Shown here: in pieces, positions 37,266 to 49,276 of the stretch
Numbering within the stretch: the stretch's first letter is position 1
Layout of the letters: every line of letters begins with the position of its first letter
Assembly (NCBI GenBank): GCA_963854835.1
Contig: OY978528.1
Location: 56,812,761 to 56,876,760, forward strand
DNA from: Megamerina dolium
Taxonomy: Eukaryota > Arthropoda > Insecta > Diptera > Megamerinidae
Direction: 5' to 3'
Length of the DNA stretch: 64,000 nt
Notes under the pieces: generated by a model
What the model saw: only the letters and a program-made list of their open reading frames with translations
Told to the model about the DNA's origin: nothing
Database searches by the model: none
Translations under genes and position numbers: made by a program

Positions 37266-40200
37266 AATTAACTAATATCGATGAATTTCTTAATGAAATG
37301 ACGAATTTTTATATATTCACATTAAATATTACAAACTGTACTTCTCTGATGGTTTGATCGATTTAATTTGTCCTCTGCTTGTGGGTAAATTATGCTTATA
37401 CTCTATGTACTCGTATTAATTTTATCTTGAAAAGCATATTCAAAGTAACTCTTAAATATTCGAACACAATATTGGAACCCACGTTATATACAAGAGTTAG
37501 AAGCATATGTACAATATGCATAAGTACACTGCTTGATGTAGCTACCTATTCTTACAAAAGGTCCATAAGAGGCTCCTCTTATTGTGTTTGCATTGAGGTC
37601 ATATCTCATTTACAACATATCTTGATGCTGAATGCATTTGTTTATTTTATTTCTAGCCACTTGAATAGAATTTTAATTGATGCAAACATATTACTACAAT
37701 AAAAGCAAAATAAATATATGTTTCTTCCTATTCTTCATCTTCTTTGGCAGTTTATTCATCAGGCTGTTAGTTGTAGTTGTAAGTACAATTAAGTAATGCC
37801 AAATTGCAATGCAATCCAGAAAAGAAACTCTTTTTTTTTCATATTTACATATCTGCTGGCTACATCTCTGATGTACATTTATATGTATGTATGTATATAG
37901 ATTTATGTAAATATTTTTTTTGCTTTGCTAAATTAGTAGAGACCCGGAAAACTTTAACTTTAATTCATGGTTGTACTTAATTGAAATAATTATGCACTCT
38001 AGCTGCATACAAGTATAAGCAGTTTCATAATAATGCAATATTTACTTAATTGAGAAATATGCATTTTAATATACAGAACAAAAATGAGTATAGAGTATAG
38101 AAAATGAGGTCAATTCTATAATGATGATGAATTGTAAACAAAATACTTATGAATTCAGAATAATTATATAGGTAGGAGGTATTCACATATATAGTGTACA
38201 TATTATTATATATGAAATCTATATTATATTGAAAATACAACACATATTTATGTGCTTGAATGCAACTAGGAATCCTTTCATTTTTAATCACTGTTTATGC
38301 CTATGTTTATGTATGGTGTTTAATTAAAAGTGAAAATATATTCAAATATATATGTATCTATATACAAATATTTCACTATCATAATTACTTATACATACCA
38401 ACATGTATACACCCGCCTATGTTGTCATTTACTAATTAGAAAATATGTGTGTCTGCCACATAGTTAGTACCAAACAAATATATGTAGTATACTCTGATCA
38501 TTCATATGCATATGCAAGTCAATGGAAAATGTGGAGAAAGAAAGAAATAGGAAAGGAAAAAAAAAAAAACAACTGTTTGTCCGTCTGTCCGTTCATCGTT
38601 AATCGTTAAGTCATTACAGTCGCATTGCGAAAAGAAGAAAAACATTTTAATTAGGAATTTTTATGCTGATTTCATATGTATGTACTTAAATATATGCATG
38701 TATGTATTGTACACATGGACATGCATAGTTTGCACTCAACTTTTAAATGAAATTTGAATGAAACGGTTGCTGTTTTGGAAGCTGCAATACTCCAACTAAT
38801 CACCCTGTATACTGTAAACACATTCATACATCAAATGAAGCTGTATAAAGCACCTTCCACTTTACGCTACAGTTGTGTTGTTAATGCAGAGTGGCCACCG
38901 GCCGCTGTAACAACAAATGCACATCGTAGTGCCACATTTGCAATTGTTACATTCTCGTGTATTGTGCGGCAAATATGCAGATACTCGAATATGTAGTAGT
39001 CGCTTGTTAGTTTGCTGCTTATCTCAATAGAGCGTATATAATTTTCTGCTATCTGCATTTGTGTGTTGGAAGATTTGCAAAGACCGCAAAAAAACAAACA
39101 AACAAAAATACTCTAACGCTACTATACCATATGCAAAATAATGAATTGAAAATATGTTGCAAAATAGACGAAAATATTGTTTTTTCATTTTAAATTGAAT
39201 ACTGATTTTTTTTTTGTTTTCATCTTCTTCTTAAATTCATTGTACATTTGCTTCATTTGCTCGCATTTTCCTCATTTTCTCATTCACATTTTGAGCTTAT
39301 CGTACAAATGATTTGTCACCGGAAATTACAGTATGGTTGCTAACTGCTTATGCTGCTGCCATCATTACTAGTATTACCATTATTGTTGTTATTATTGCTG
39401 TTATCGTTGCTGATATTTTTTTATGATAATGTTTGAAAAGAAAAGTATGTAAATCTTTTCATATGCACATATTTTATAGTATTGTTGCAACCACAATAAA
39501 AGGAAATGATGAAAGCAAAAGAAATGAATTTGCAATTCAAATGATGCTGCAAAGCAAATTATAACATGCTGTGCAAGAGTAAAGTGGGAGGAGGTGTGCT
39601 ACTGTTGCTGCCGCTTAAGTTAAAATGTTTAAAAAAAAAAATTAATTACGAAAATATGTATTTAAGAAGAAAAACAAAAACACTACATAACATATATAGT
39701 AAGTATATGTAGTGAGAAATACAAAGAAATCAAGAAATGAAAGTTTCATCACATTTATCAAAACTGAATGTATGGTGGCATTTTTGTTGATTTGCAAATT
39801 AGTAATTTGTTTATATACAAAATGATGGGATATCATAAATACTTATATTGTGTATGCATACATTTGAAAAATACCTATCAGTGTCAGTATTTTAATCAAC
39901 TAAAAAATATGACAAAAATTTAATCAGTCCCATGTTGAATCTGTTGAACAGATTGGAAGACAACGGTAGTGGATTTAATAATGGACCATGGGATACACAA
40001 ATTGTGTTCTGAAGACAGAGGCAGGAGATGCATGTAGCCAAGTGTAAAAACAAACTTGGATCATTTACTTGGATCAGTACTCTATCATTCTCTCATAAAC
40101 TGTTTTGGAGCCCCAGAAACCGACGATGAAACTGAAGCAAAGGATTAGAGTAAGAGCGTACTATTAGAGTTCGCGACGAAATTCCAAATTGTCAAAGGTT

Positions 40201-40270
40201 ATTACAACTCGCAAATAGATTTAGAGACCCATGAGGGTTCTTGCGTGACCTTTGTTGGTCAGCCAGTTGA
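37266..40270. other. noncoding AT-rich DNA, no gene recognised
   Basis: Short low-complexity frames only. The stretch 38860-38990 is less AT-rich (AGTGGCCACCGGCCGCTG) without an open frame of note. The part 39900-40270 is also less AT-rich and might be a decayed element. Confidence 0.5.
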
Positions 40271-40303
40271 ACCTAATCTAAGCTAATCTAACCTAAAATA
40301 TTA
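40271..40303. repeat. degenerate CCTAA-like pentamer tract
   Basis: AACCTAATCTAAGC then TAATCTAACCTAAAA, a degenerate five-base repeat. It resembles the arthropod CCTAA telomere unit but is short and imperfect, and more likely the tail of a decayed retrotransposon. Confidence 0.35.
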
Positions 40304-40922
40304 CGAATATCACGTGAAGAATTATTTTATATGTAATTTTTCACTCGAATAAAAAATTTACTATCGTTTTAGGGGCTACTTAGTTAGTTGCACTTTGAAA
40401 GCATGCAATAATATTCAATAATAATATTCACATTATTTTTCACGGAAATAATAAAGCCCGCCGGAACAGGACTGCATCTATTTTTTGAGAGATTTGTTTA
40501 TAAAATTTTAATTTATAAAGGTGATGTATTTCATATATAATTTTAACGGATCGACATCATAATCGATGCGAAAAGTCTACATTTCAAGGGCATTAAACTC
40601 CAAAACTAACTTCTGTGAGCCACGTATTACCACTGTAGAGTCCATCATACTAAAGATGAGACACCCAACTGTAAGACATAATCAATTAAAATCAATTTAT
40701 AATCTCAATATGAACAAATTATTGAAAATTGTATCAGGTGAGGTAAAAGGATATCCAATATTTTACCATTCCGCTCTGAAATACCAATAGCTGAAAATGT
40801 CGATATGGAATCATGGAAATCGTCGAATCCGACTGTCCGATGTAAATACTACTTCGATTTCCGAGGAGTTAAACTTTGAACTAAACTCCACTTGGAACCA
40901 CTTAAATAATTATCTACTTGTA
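40304..40922. other. noncoding spacer, family unrecognised
   Basis: A 74-codon plus frame at 40566-40790 has no recognised domain. The DNA is less AT-rich than the flanks and sits directly before a mariner relic, so it may be transposon-derived. Confidence 0.35.
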
Positions 40923-41270
40923 GACTTGGACTTGTACTGCCAAGAATTGGACCGTCTGGAGAAATAGAAATCGCCGGGAAGTGGCAGTTTTGTCCAGTAG
41001 AAGAGGAATTGTGTTTCATCAGCCTAAGGGTAGGTCATACACATAGATATCCAGAATCTTCGGGAGAAGCTTGATTGGAGGGTTCTTATGCATTCAGCTT
41101 ATAGTTCGGAGCTGGCACCAAGTGATTACCACCTGTTCCTGTGTACGGCGAATAACTTTGCTGAAGGTAGAATTTTGAGGTAAGTTTATAAAAATCCACT
41201 GTACAGGTTTTGTCAATAGGGATGATGGTTTCTATATGACAGGAAAAATGAAATTACTTCTAAAATGACA
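40923..41270 (+). pseudogene. mariner transposase C-terminal relic
   Basis: The plus strand reads DLDLYCQELDRLEK, a stop, then a SRRGIVFHQ stretch (the second catalytic D region, with QDN replaced by QPK), and after frameshifts SELAPSDYHLFLCTANNFAE (third catalytic D) and NRDDGFYMTGKMKL. This is the mariner C-terminal half, related to the four copies with AGGTGTAGTAAAAAG ends. No terminal repeats were found. Stops and frameshifts make it dead. Confidence 0.65.
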
Positions 41271-41540
41271 AAATGACAAAACCGTCGGAATTTACTTATA
41301 ATAAATACTAAGAAGCTATTAAATTCTTTATTTTAAGAAATTCTTTTAAATTCAGTAAATAAATTTCAATTTTAATCAATAATTCTATACCTAGTCAAGT
41401 CGTAAATATTGGTACACAACTAAACGCATTCATTACGAATGCAATATTGGGCGCATCCATTTCATCTTGACTGATACTGATTTGACAGTTGATATTTATG
41501 CTTCTTTGTCACTTAAAAAGTTTTGGCATATTTTACAATC
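41271..41540. other. noncoding spacer between two transposase relics
   Basis: No recognised feature; AT-rich. It may include the lost 5' end of the following transposon. Confidence 0.4.
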
Positions 41541-41925
41541 ATGGAATCGGGCGACATCGAAAATCGTGTTGCATAGGAGGTAAAACGCAAGCGAAAATCG
41601 AAAGCGTTACGCAGCCGGTACCCTCACAGACAAATTCTTTTTACTGACGAGAAAATCTTCAGAATCGTTCAAAAAACAGAATGATTGTGCGTATGCTTGG
41701 TCATCCAGAAATGCATTCCAACTCAACCCGAGGATCCAAAGAGGCCTCTGCTTCAGATCACAAGGCAAAACTGACTCAGCTGTGGCTAAAAAACAATATT
41801 CTGGACTTCATATCAACGAATGATTGGCCAGCTTGTAATCCAGACCTTAACCCGTTGGATTACAAGTTGTAGTCCGTATTTGAGGGCATGGCTTGCTCTA
41901 CTCGACACCCAAATATTGTGTCGTA
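41541..41925 (+). pseudogene. DD37D-like Tc1/mariner transposase relic
   Basis: A possible start, MESGDIENR, is at 41541, then FTDEKIFRIVQK (first catalytic D, about 41640) and, in frame 41681-41872, KAKLTQLWLKNNILDFISTN followed by DWPACNPDLNPLDYKL (third catalytic segment), a stop, then VFEGMACSTRHPNI. The PDLNPLDY motif with a long spacing is typical of the maT/DD37D branch of Tc1/mariner. The second catalytic D, expected before HKAKLTQ, is not visible, and the segment between DEK and HKAK is too short, so an internal deletion is likely. Confidence 0.55.
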
Positions 41926-43733
41926 TATTTAATTGTATAGGTACGAATTGTACGAATATACAATTTTAAAAATTTTAAATATTAGCTCCATATTTTATTT
42001 AAAAAATTTTCTACCACCGTTGTTTCTGACTTTGTCTATACTTTTCTTTGTAATAAAAAGAAGTTTAGGATCTTCATTTGTATTGTCGGACGACATTTGC
42101 TCAGAGGAACTTTTTTATAGCAAATTTTATGCTCTATAAAAACGGTACACTCAATTTAAAAAAAAAATAAATATATTTTCCACACCGAAAAATCGAATTG
42201 AAACTGAAAAAAAATTTTCCCGTGATATTTATATGGGAAATCGAATTTTTGCTATTTTTTGAATGGCATCATTTTTTATTTTCTATAAATTATCAGATAG
42301 ACAGATTGACATGGCACAAACAAACAAAAAATATATCGCCTAAAAATGAAACACCCTAATATGCATAAATGCATCAATAATCATTGTACTACAAAATATT
42401 ATACGTTTGTCAATATTTGATTGGCGCCTATTTCAATTATAGATCATTGCATTTTCAATCAATTCTAATTACATCAAGGGCAACGATCAGTATCATTTTA
42501 AATATGCAAATCATCATTAAATGCTATGTACATCAATGTGCAAAATTACAATTGAAGAAGATTCATGTAATTTGTATGTAACCTATAAGTTGAAAATAAA
42601 AATATTTTTTATAGCCATTTTGCTATTTTGTTAACACCTTTATTATCTGAATTTTTGACTATTGCTTACTACATGTAATCACTATGTATAAGTACTTAAG
42701 TATGCAGTAAGTAAAGGAGAAAATTAGAGAATTGTAAGCTATATTTAAATACTTACTGGTAATAATAGGCAGCAATTAACTGGTATTTATTGATCGTATA
42801 TTGGAGCAGTAGAATTTTTAATTGCTACGATAAAGATTATTTTAAAATAATAAATTTAATGTATTCTCTATTTGTAACTATTATATTCAAACTAATTAAT
42901 ACATAAACATTTTAATGAATATATAAAAATGTACTTAAAATGCCATTATTGCGGTAGCAAGAAAATTACCATATCCACAATCACTTAGATTCCTACCGTT
43001 CGATGGTGCCACTATGTACAAGTATGATTATGAATCTTATGCCGTGTTATTGTACCAATAAAATCTTAGATATACTATAGAAAGCGATGACAGAGAAAAT
43101 CAAAGAAAGCGAATACATGTTCATATAAGGTAGTACTGAAGTGAAAAAAATATCTTACATACATGCACACATACACAAAACAGAAGAAAAGTACAATAAT
43201 TTACAATATTTAGCCTACATTCGCATAGAATGAATTATTATTATTATTATTACCTTTGAATATAGATTTACTCATGCCTGGATTATAAATGGTGGACGCA
43301 TTATAATGAAGCGAAAATGATTACTCGATTTTCTCAATTTCCCCTACAACTATATTTTTCGTACACACTAGTAGATATGGTAAATTATAGTGTGGCAATT
43401 CTTTGTTAAATTATTATTATATCAAATGATATTTTACAAGAAGTATGCATGTACAATGCAAGAACAATAGTTTTCAGTAGCTACATACAATTGCTGTAAT
43501 TTAAAAACATTTATTTAAAAACGTTTTAACAAATCAATTTAAGCATGCAAATGATGTGGTATTCTTACGAACACTGAGAAAAAATTGTAGTTATAATAAC
43601 TTACAGAAGTTAAATTTTATCAGAAAGCAGTAATTTCAAAATCGACTTAGTTCATAAGTTCACTTTTTGCACAAAAAATTATTTCTAAGGTTAGGAAATA
43701 AAACACAATTATTAAAATGAAAATTATAATATA
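41926..43733. other. noncoding AT-rich spacer
   Basis: No gene recognised. Contains (ATT)n at about 43226-43252. Confidence 0.6.
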
Positions 43734-44913
43734 AGGTCTAGTAAAAAGAAAGCCATTAGTTTTGCATTAAATTGAAGATTTTATTTAGCATAGTTAGAAT
43801 GATCTGATTTAGGTCAAATATGTACCGTTTTGTTCGATAACCATTTTGAAGGTAGTTTCATTATACCACTCTCATAGAAACCCTCGTCCCTATTGGCAAA
43901 AAACTGGGACAGTCGATTTTCACAAGATTCTCTTCATTCGCCATAAACAGGAACAGGTAGTAATCACTTGGTGAAAGGTCCGGGCTATGAGGTGGATGCA
44001 TAAGAACCTCCCAACCAAGCTGCCGGAGATTCTGGCGAGTCACTATAGATGCGTGGGGGCAGACAATTCCTATCCTATTGGCCAAGTTGGCCGCTTCTGG
44101 GCGATTGCTTCCTTCAGACGTTCCAATTGTTGACAATACAGGTCCGAATTAGGAGTTTGGCCGTAGGAGAGCAGCTGATAGTATATGATTCTCTGCCAAT
44201 CCCACCAAATACATAGCAAAACCTTGCTGACCGTCAATCCTGGGTTGGCCACCGTTTCTGCCGGCTCACCGCGATTCGACCACGACCATTTTTAATTGAC
44301 GTTGTCGTAAGTGTTCCACCTTTCATCGCCAGTAACCATCCGCTTCAGAAATGGATCGATTTTGTTGAGGTTCATCAACGATTCGCAGATGGAAATTCCA
44401 TGAGGTTTTTTTTTGCGTTAACTCGTGTGGCACCCATGCATCGAGCTTCTTTTTGTATCCTGCCTTATTTAAAGGGTTTCAAACGGTTTTTTGTGCAATG
44501 TTTAGCTCCTGTGCAATAGAAGCAGTACTTATATGATGGCCAGACTTGACGATTTCCATTATTTTATCGATATTGTCGACAATTGGCCTTCCAGACCTTG
44601 GTGCATCTTTGACATCAAAATTACCGGAACGGAATCGACGAAACCAAAATTGCACGTACTGTTACAGTATCAGGACCATAAACACTATTCACATTTTCAG
44701 CCGTCTAGCTTGCGTTTTCGCCTTTATAAAAAAAAAACTGTAAAATATGGCGGATTTTCTCTTTACTGGTGTCCATTTTTGGCGCGTGCTCAAACAATAC
44801 TGATTCAAGCATTTAACGCCATTTAGCGTAACTCGATCGCACTTATACAACGCGAGATACAGATTACTAAAGCCATCTATTGGAAAAATAATGGATTACT
44901 TTTTACTACACCT
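43734..44913 (-). mobile_element. mariner with both terminal repeats, copy B
   Basis: The ends are AGGTCTAGTAAAAAGAAAGC (left) and, reverse-complemented, AGGTGTAGTAAAAAGTAATC (right), each flanked by TA as expected for mariner. The minus strand carries the transposase from the HTH region (about 44790-44600) to the C terminus. Frame 44136-43861 contains TRQNLRQLGWEVLMHPPHS followed by PDLSPSDYYLF (third catalytic D). Many stops and frameshifts occur. The expected QDNARPH second-D motif is degraded to VCPHAS. At 1180 bp it is about 100 bp shorter than a typical full mariner. Confidence 0.85.
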
Positions 44914-46479
44914 TATAATAAATATTGATAAATTACAAAGTAACTTTTTATTCTCTGTGTAAAATCTTAATACATTCTACCATTTCACAGACATAATTTA
45001 TGACAATCAGAATAGAACGGATGTTGTGGCAAAGAACGAACACACAATTTTAATAATACTTAATAATATTATTAACTAGTAGAAGAATAATTAATTGTTG
45101 ATTTAAAAATGTGATTATTTCCCGATTGTCAGTTAAAGCAGAAACGAGTTCATTCAACTTAAGAGTTCATTCAATGTAATCAAGATGTGGCAAGATAATT
45201 TATGCCAAAAAAAAAATATAAAGAAAATCAAATATTTTACCTACTAAAGCTTTCTGTCATACGGAGAAATTAATTAAGTTTTCAACAGCTGAAATAACAA
45301 AAAAAAAAAAAAACTTTGCCGACAAGTAGAGGGCATAGGATGAATTACTTATTTACGCTTACATATAGTAAACTTACTTCTGTATGACATTTGCTGACAT
45401 GCAACCCATAAACGTATGAATGAACAAGTTGCACGCAATCTGTCAAAAATCACACTAAATTCATGATGTATGTATGTACATACATATACATATATGAATA
45501 CAATAATGCACTCTACATCATGTTCAACCCAACTGCAGAAGAATAATCAATTAATTACATAGTGACAACATTTTCACGATGATGATGATGATGGTGATGA
45601 TAACGATATGTAATTTGTAGTAATTTTCAAGAAAGTTCATTGTTTGTTTATTCATTTGCAATTTGATTATTGGTATTGTCATTGTTACTGAATGATGATT
45701 GTAAAATTTCTTGTGAAAATCGAATTAGTAGGAGACAATGCTGAAGCACATTGAACTTTATCGCATTAAGCGCATAGCTTTAAATTAAGAATTAAGCATG
45801 TATGTATGTAGTCATGTACATTAATAAATATTAATTATGAATATGCAATTTGTCTTTACTCCAATTAATTAAATTCAATTGTCACAAAGTAATTATGACT
45901 TTATTCACATATGAATGCATACATGAATATATGAATATACGTATGTATGCATATATGAATTACACTACTGTTGTTAAATTACTAAATAATTAGCAAATAG
46001 AGGCATGATAATATTATATGCATATATTGCTCACTTATAGTACAATAACATATTATCATGGAGTGCGGCTAAGGGATCCAGTGTATTCAACTATTAATAC
46101 AAGCATTCGTTTTAAAGTGAATTACAAATTAGTTATATAGGATGTAACAGACTAAAACTAAGCCTGTTACAAACTTTTACATATCTACCTACGAACACTC
46201 CATAAATCATTAAAATATTCAACGTACCAACAATAAACAAACCATAGCAAATATGTGTATTATAGAAAAGTTCATTTGATTCTTCTTCTTCTCATTATTG
46301 TCGTCATACAGTAATATCAGTATGTGTATACACATATACATATACTCGTGTAGTCAATCGCTGTGACGACAGAGAAAGAAGAAAGAATCAAATGAATTTT
46401 CACTGAACGTAAAATGTAGCATCATAGGATATTTACACTACATAATTCCTAAATGCTTTATACATGGAGATGTACTAAA
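44914..46479. other. noncoding AT-rich spacer
   Basis: No gene recognised. GAT repeats at about 45572-45600 and CATATGAATA-type tracts at 45900-45960. Confidence 0.6.
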
Positions 46480-47070
46480 GGTGTATGACTTGTCGACATA
46501 AGGCATGATAAAAAAGGTAATAAAAACCCATCGATGCTTGATCGAGTAAGTCGTAACTCGGCATACTAGTTGAAACTAGCTAGTTACTCGAACGAGTGCT
46601 TTGTAGCCGCGCTGGCAGTAATTCACCTTGCGGCTATAAGTAGTTCTTGCTTTAAGCGAGGCTGTCTGTATTCGATCGTTCGCTTAAAATAGTCGCCTGC
46701 TACCAGACGACTGATTCATTAGGTGCTACCAGGTGACACTGGTCAATTCTATAAATTCTCATTTTATAAGTAAGGTTAGTTAGTGTTAGGTATTCCATTG
46801 TAGGCATAGAGTAAGAAATTGAATTTGTGTTCTGTAAAATTGTAAAAAAAGAAAGAAAAGAATATAAAAAATAAAATAAAAACAAAGTAGTATTAGTTCC
46901 ATTAGTACCGAGCCGAACACTATTCTAGTGTCGGTGAATTGATTGCCAATAGGCAATCGTGCGGAATTCGGTCCTTCTCCTACAACAAAAGTTTTTACGC
47001 TGCTCTCTTGTTTGACCCTGACTGACTGAGCAATACCCCAGCTAGGAAACAAAAGGCACGCGTTACAAGA
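46480..47070. other. hairpin-rich, less AT-rich island, possibly an LTR or other element end
   Basis: Stands out from its AT-rich surroundings. It contains the palindrome AACTAGCTAGTT near 46574, CTATAAGTAG near 46637 followed 30-40 bp later by TCTGTATTCGATCG, and two adjacent hairpins: CCGAACACTA/TAGTGTCGG at 46913-46934 and GATTGCC/GGCAATC with loop AATA at 46941-46958. A TATA-like box followed by structured sequence would fit a solo LTR, but no matching direct duplication or second copy was found. The two short minus-strand frames here have no recognised domain. Confidence 0.3.
46941..46958. repeat. perfect 7-bp-stem hairpin
   Basis: GATTGCC, loop AATA, GGCAATC. The neighbouring hairpin at 46913-46934 has one bulged base. 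Confidence 0.8.
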
Positions 47071-47340
47071 AAGACTCATAAATTAGATTTTTAATTCTAT
47101 AATAATAATACATGAAAATATCGTCTCATGAGATGTTAAGCTAATTTGGAACTGAAAGTTATGAACACTCTCTTACCTTTCTTTTCCCACCATAAAATTG
47201 CATAAATCTGAAAAAGAAAAATTTATTTCTTAATAAGAGTCTTTTAAAAATACTATAAAAAATTTTATTTTTTAAAAATACTATTGGTTAAATATATGAG
47301 CGATATATGTTTTGAGTAATATACATATATGGATGGATGT

Positions 47341-47485
47341 ACCATCAATATTTCAACAAGGCAGGTAGGCGTAGTTTTCATCCGATTACGCCTATATTGC
47401 ATAATATAATCGTACGTACCACATTTCAGTTTAGTCAAATGTGAAAACATACTTACTGAAACCATACTTTGTATGGAAGATATTT
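47341..47485 (+). repeat. isolated unit of the Helentron-like satellite
   Basis: GGTAGGCGTAGTTTTCATCC is followed by GATTACGC and, later, ACTTTGTATGGAAG. It matches the cores at 11580-11800 and 13480-15190. Confidence 0.5.
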
Positions 47486-49259
47486 TTCTGGCTATTTGTG
47501 AATATGTGTTAAAATTAATTTTATGCATTGAGTTTCTTAATCACCATAATAAGTATGATCAAGGCTTATAATAATTATTTCTTTATAATCGAATATCTAT
47601 AGTCAGAATAAAGCTCACTTATGTTCCCAAAATACAAGTACCTTTATGCAAATCTATTTTTCAGTTTAAAAAAAAAAAAAAAAACTTATATAAAATAAAA
47701 TAATATAAATCGCAGCCGTATAGAAAATGTAAAATGCCCAACACGACAAGATATGCATATCAAAGCATGGTAGCATGAATAATACCCATAGTCGTAAGCT
47801 ATTATGGTAATAGTCGTAGTAAATTAAGGCATAATACCAATAAATTGTGTTAAACTGGCATAATCTACATATTATACATTCTTAACTGATAAATGTGTTA
47901 AGAAATATAAAACTAAAACCAAAATATATTGTACATACATCAACAACAAAAATAGGCATAGAAACATGAACGTTAGTATAACTCAAAGCAACAGGGCAAC
48001 ATGAATTTGTTATTGCGAAGGGGTTTATAAAGGATTCAGTTTTCTTGGCAATTTTTGTTTTTCAAAATAAAAAAAAATTATTGCTATTTAAGATATACTC
48101 ATTTTGATATTTAGGCAAGGAAACAATCAAGCAATCGCATTCTACGTACAATATCAGAACCCAACACCACTGACCGAATAGGATTTTTTAATTTTGATCT
48201 TTCAAAATGTTTAGAGATAGTGACGTCCCAATATATCAGAAGTTCAAATTCGGCTATATAAGTTGTTCTATTCAAGTGCTAGTCCACTTGTATTGCGCAC
48301 CGTGAAACTTCTACCTTAATTACTCTTGCACATAGACCCGGAATGAGATTTTGTCACCTACTTGGGCATAAATTTATGAATTTATGCAACATGCAATTAT
48401 TCTTATTGCTGTTTTTGTTGCTATCACAAGCCAATTTGGCATGTTTGCACATATTATACAAATACATTTACATATGTGTATACGAGTAAATATCCATATG
48501 CACACATTGTTCATGCATGGGCCACGTAAGTGAGTCTGTAAAATAAGAAACACCTGCATCAAAATGCCAGTAGCCATGTGTGAAGGAAGTTTTATGGAAA
48601 AAAAATCAAAATTTTTAAAATAGTTAAAATAAAAATGTGAAAAACAACGTATAACTGACACTAATAAATGTGTGAAATAATTTTAAATGAAAACTGCAAA
48701 TGTTCACATACCCATATACGTACACTAATGTTGATTAATTGATATAAAGTTCAAAATGTGGAAAAAAAATTGTTGGAAGGAGAAATGATTTTAAATTAAT
48801 CCAAAAAAAAAAAATAATAAAAATAAAAAAATTGCAAAAATTATGCATAACAAAAAAAAATGTTTTTTTTAATCAGAAAATAATTTCAACATATTAGTAA
48901 TTACATAAGTACAATGCATGGTAATACATAAGTATAGGTAGAGGTATAAGTCCTTGTCTTCATTTCAAAATTAGCTGTCTGCGATAGCTACCACAATTTG
49001 AAATAAATACAATGTACTACTTACATATACTTTTATCTGATGTGTTAAATCTTAACACAAGAAAATAAGTACAATTAAAACAATAGCAACAAATATATGT
49101 TACAATCTAATATCTTTAACAATTATTCAAGAACGAACTATTTCAAACAAAAGAAAAATTGCATCAAGTGTTTCGTTGCACAGTGTATGCTTGCTGGCCA
49201 AAAATGGTAAAAATTAATTGTCAGTTGAAAAGGAATTTCTCAATGAAATAGAAATACAC
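47486..49259. other. noncoding AT-rich spacer
   Basis: No gene recognised. A TATATAAG box near 48254 is not followed by a coding exon that I can support. Confidence 0.55.
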
Positions 49260-49276
49260 TATTATTATTATTATTA
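49260..49276 (-). repeat. (TAA)n 3' tail of the I-like LINE
   Basis: Five ATT units on the plus strand, directly at the 3' end of the LINE. TAA tails are characteristic of I-clade elements such as the Drosophila I factor. Confidence 0.75.

Noticed and set aside
48250..48310. TATATAAG with a possible start site about 25 bp on
   Set aside because: TATA-like strings are very frequent in this AT-rich DNA and no exon follows.
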